Assembly: GCA_963755825.1 (NCBI GenBank)
Contig: CAVWLA010000001.1
Location: 434,001 to 498,000 of the forward strand
Length of the DNA: 64,000 nt
Origin: DATBQN01 sp963755825
GTDB lineage: Bacteria > Acidobacteriota > Thermoanaerobaculia > Multivoradales > UBA5704
Reading direction: 5' to 3'
Made by a program: the position numbers and the translations under genes. Shown one piece after another: positions 63,032 through 64,000 of the stretch (position 1 is the first letter of the stretch; each line of letters starts with the position of its first letter). Below the pieces are notes generated by a model. It worked only from the letters and a program-made list of their open reading frames with translations, made no database searches and was not told the origin of the DNA.

Positions 63032-64000
63032 ATGCCGTACCTCGGCGCGCTCGACGTCATCATCTCCCTCGTCGTCATCCTCGTCGTCCTCAGCCTCGTC
63101 GTGCAGTCCATCCAGCAGCTCGTCAAGAAGGTCCTCAAGCTCAAGTCGCGGACCATCGAGAGCTCGCTCGCCGACCTGCTCGGCAGGGTGGTGACGCCGA
63201 TCGGCGATGGCGGAGATGGCGGAGTGGCGCCCGCGGTGCAGGCCGCTGCGGACCCTGCGGCGGCGCCGAGCGGCGCCCTCCGCCGGCCGGCCGGCAGGGC
63301 GCCGGCGGACGGGGGGCTGGTCGCCGAGGTCATCGACGAGCTCAAGTCGCTCGGCCGCCGCACCCTCTTCAACCGGCCCATCCTCGATTCGATCGCCAAG
63401 GACGACGTGGTCAAGGTGCTGACCAAGATCGGCGCCGCCCGCATGTACCCCGCGTTCCGGCAGCGCTTCCAGGACGTCGAGCAGGCGATCGGCGCGGTGA
63501 TGCAGGCGCTCGACGCGGCGAAGGCCGTGGCGCTCACCGGCAGCACCAGCGCCAAGCTGGCGTCGATCGAGCAGGCGCTGGCGCCGCTCGCCTACGACCT
63601 CGCCAGCCTCTCGGACGGCAAGCAGGTGCGGGCGACCGCCGTGGTGGGGGATCTGATCGGCGTCCGCCGGGTGCAGATGCAGTCGATCCTCGCGACTCTC
63701 GGCGAGGCGCAGGATCAGGTCAAGCAGGACATCGCGGCGGCGCTGGCGGCAGGGCAGCCGACGGACGGGCTGCAGGCGGTCGCCGCCGCCCTCCGCGACG
63801 CCGCCGACGGCCTGAAGCGCCTGGGGGACCGGGTGGAGGCGGCGATCGCGCCGCTCGCCGCCAAGCTCAACGAGGTCGACCTCTGGTACGACACGGTGAT
63901 GCAGGGCTTCGACGAGCGCTACGCCCGCCACATGAAGACCGTCGCCGTGGCGATCGCCGCCGTCACCGTGATCGCCCTCAACGCCAACTTCTTCAACCTC
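63032..64000 (+). CDS. Membrane protein of unknown function (3' end cut by window edge)
   Basis: 323 codons are visible from ATG 63032, with GGAGGAGAGG just upstream. A strong N-terminal membrane helix (VIISLVVILVVLSLVV) is followed by a long, mainly helical soluble part of about 250 residues that includes an Ala/Pro/Gly-rich linker (about 55-90). A second hydrophobic helix begins near the window edge (VAVAIAAVTVIALNANFFN). No domain is recognised. The layout suggests an inner-membrane protein with a large coiled-coil-like domain. Confidence 0.75.
   Translation, partial: MPYLGALDVIISLVVILVVLSLVVQSIQQLVKKVLKLKSRTIESSLADLLGRVVTPIGDGGDGGVAPAVQAAADPAAAPSGALRRPAGRAPADGGLVAEVIDELKSLGRRTLFNRPILDSIAKDDVVKVLTKIGAARMYPAFRQRFQDVEQAIGAVMQALDAAKAVALTGSTSAKLASIEQALAPLAYDLASLSDGKQVRATAVVGDLIGVRRVQMQSILATLGEAQDQVKQDIAAALAAGQPTDGLQAVAAALRDAADGLKRLGDRVEAAIAPLAAKLNEVDLWYDTVMQGFDERYARHMKTVAVAIAAVTVIALNANFFNL

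Overview
The window is 64 kb of very GC-rich bacterial DNA. Genes run on both strands, are tightly packed, and often start at GTG or TTG. Several stretches resemble what is commonly seen in Acidobacteriota, especially the class Thermoanaerobaculia: secreted seven-bladed FG-GAP/ASPIC-UnbV (CRTAC1-like) proteins, a secreted beta-propeller with a duplicated C-terminal module, and many signal-peptide proteins of unknown function. This placement is inferred from gene content; no rRNA or tRNA gene was found to test it. Most intact genes are housekeeping: haem (hemE, hemY), aromatic amino acids (aroB, aroC), riboflavin (ribD, ribE), aspS, ftsY, rlmN, methionine sulfoxide repair (two msrB), an RNase II-type enzyme and a ClC channel.

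Layout. 1-3.6 kb: two half-size ABC exporters on the minus strand, the left one cut by the window edge. 3.7-7.0 kb: a secreted protein and a large polytopic membrane protein, divergent. 7.1-11.5 kb: hemE-hemY, divergent from an FHA/AAA+/Fis regulator. 11.5-19.0 kb: quinone oxidoreductase, a glutamine-amidotransferase-like protein, an NTF2-like protein plus GNAT acetyltransferase, an M49 metallopeptidase, a small ORF and a frameshifted hutU. 19.1-24.4 kb: a giant NtrY-type histidine kinase and rlmN. 24.4-26.8 kb: a REP-associated tyrosine transposase (RAYT) flanked by inverted copies of an 18-bp repeat, next to a nitrilase-like gene with five frame breaks.

26.9-39.6 kb is the most striking block. 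It is one plus-strand operon of six large genes, possibly led by a 48-codon ORF, and every gene overlaps the next by exactly four bases. It encodes four predicted seven-bladed calcium-binding propellers, a TPR protein and a membrane-anchored pentahaem cytochrome with a TPR tail. All appear to be exported, which suggests an envelope or extracellular redox or scaffold system. I know of no described function for such a set.

39.6-64 kb: MarR regulator, ClC channel and Vgb-like propeller. Then comes a minus-strand run (aroC, RNase, secreted protein, two msrB, thioesterase, glycosyltransferase), followed by a plus-strand run (secreted protein, gamma-carbonic anhydrase, aspS, aroB, HD-GYP phosphodiesterase, a small Roadblock-like protein, ftsY, ribD, ribE, an unknown gene, a barrel-like protein, threonine aldolase, and a membrane protein cut by the right edge).

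Two properties run across the window. First, at least eleven genes have a TAnnnT hexamer whose first base lies 11-16 nt before the start codon, mostly without a Shine-Dalgarno sequence, which predicts leaderless transcripts. Second, at least nine single-base frame breaks interrupt otherwise well-conserved genes (hutU, two propeller genes, the nitrilase). These suggest either an assembly with residual indel errors or real decay; reads would decide.
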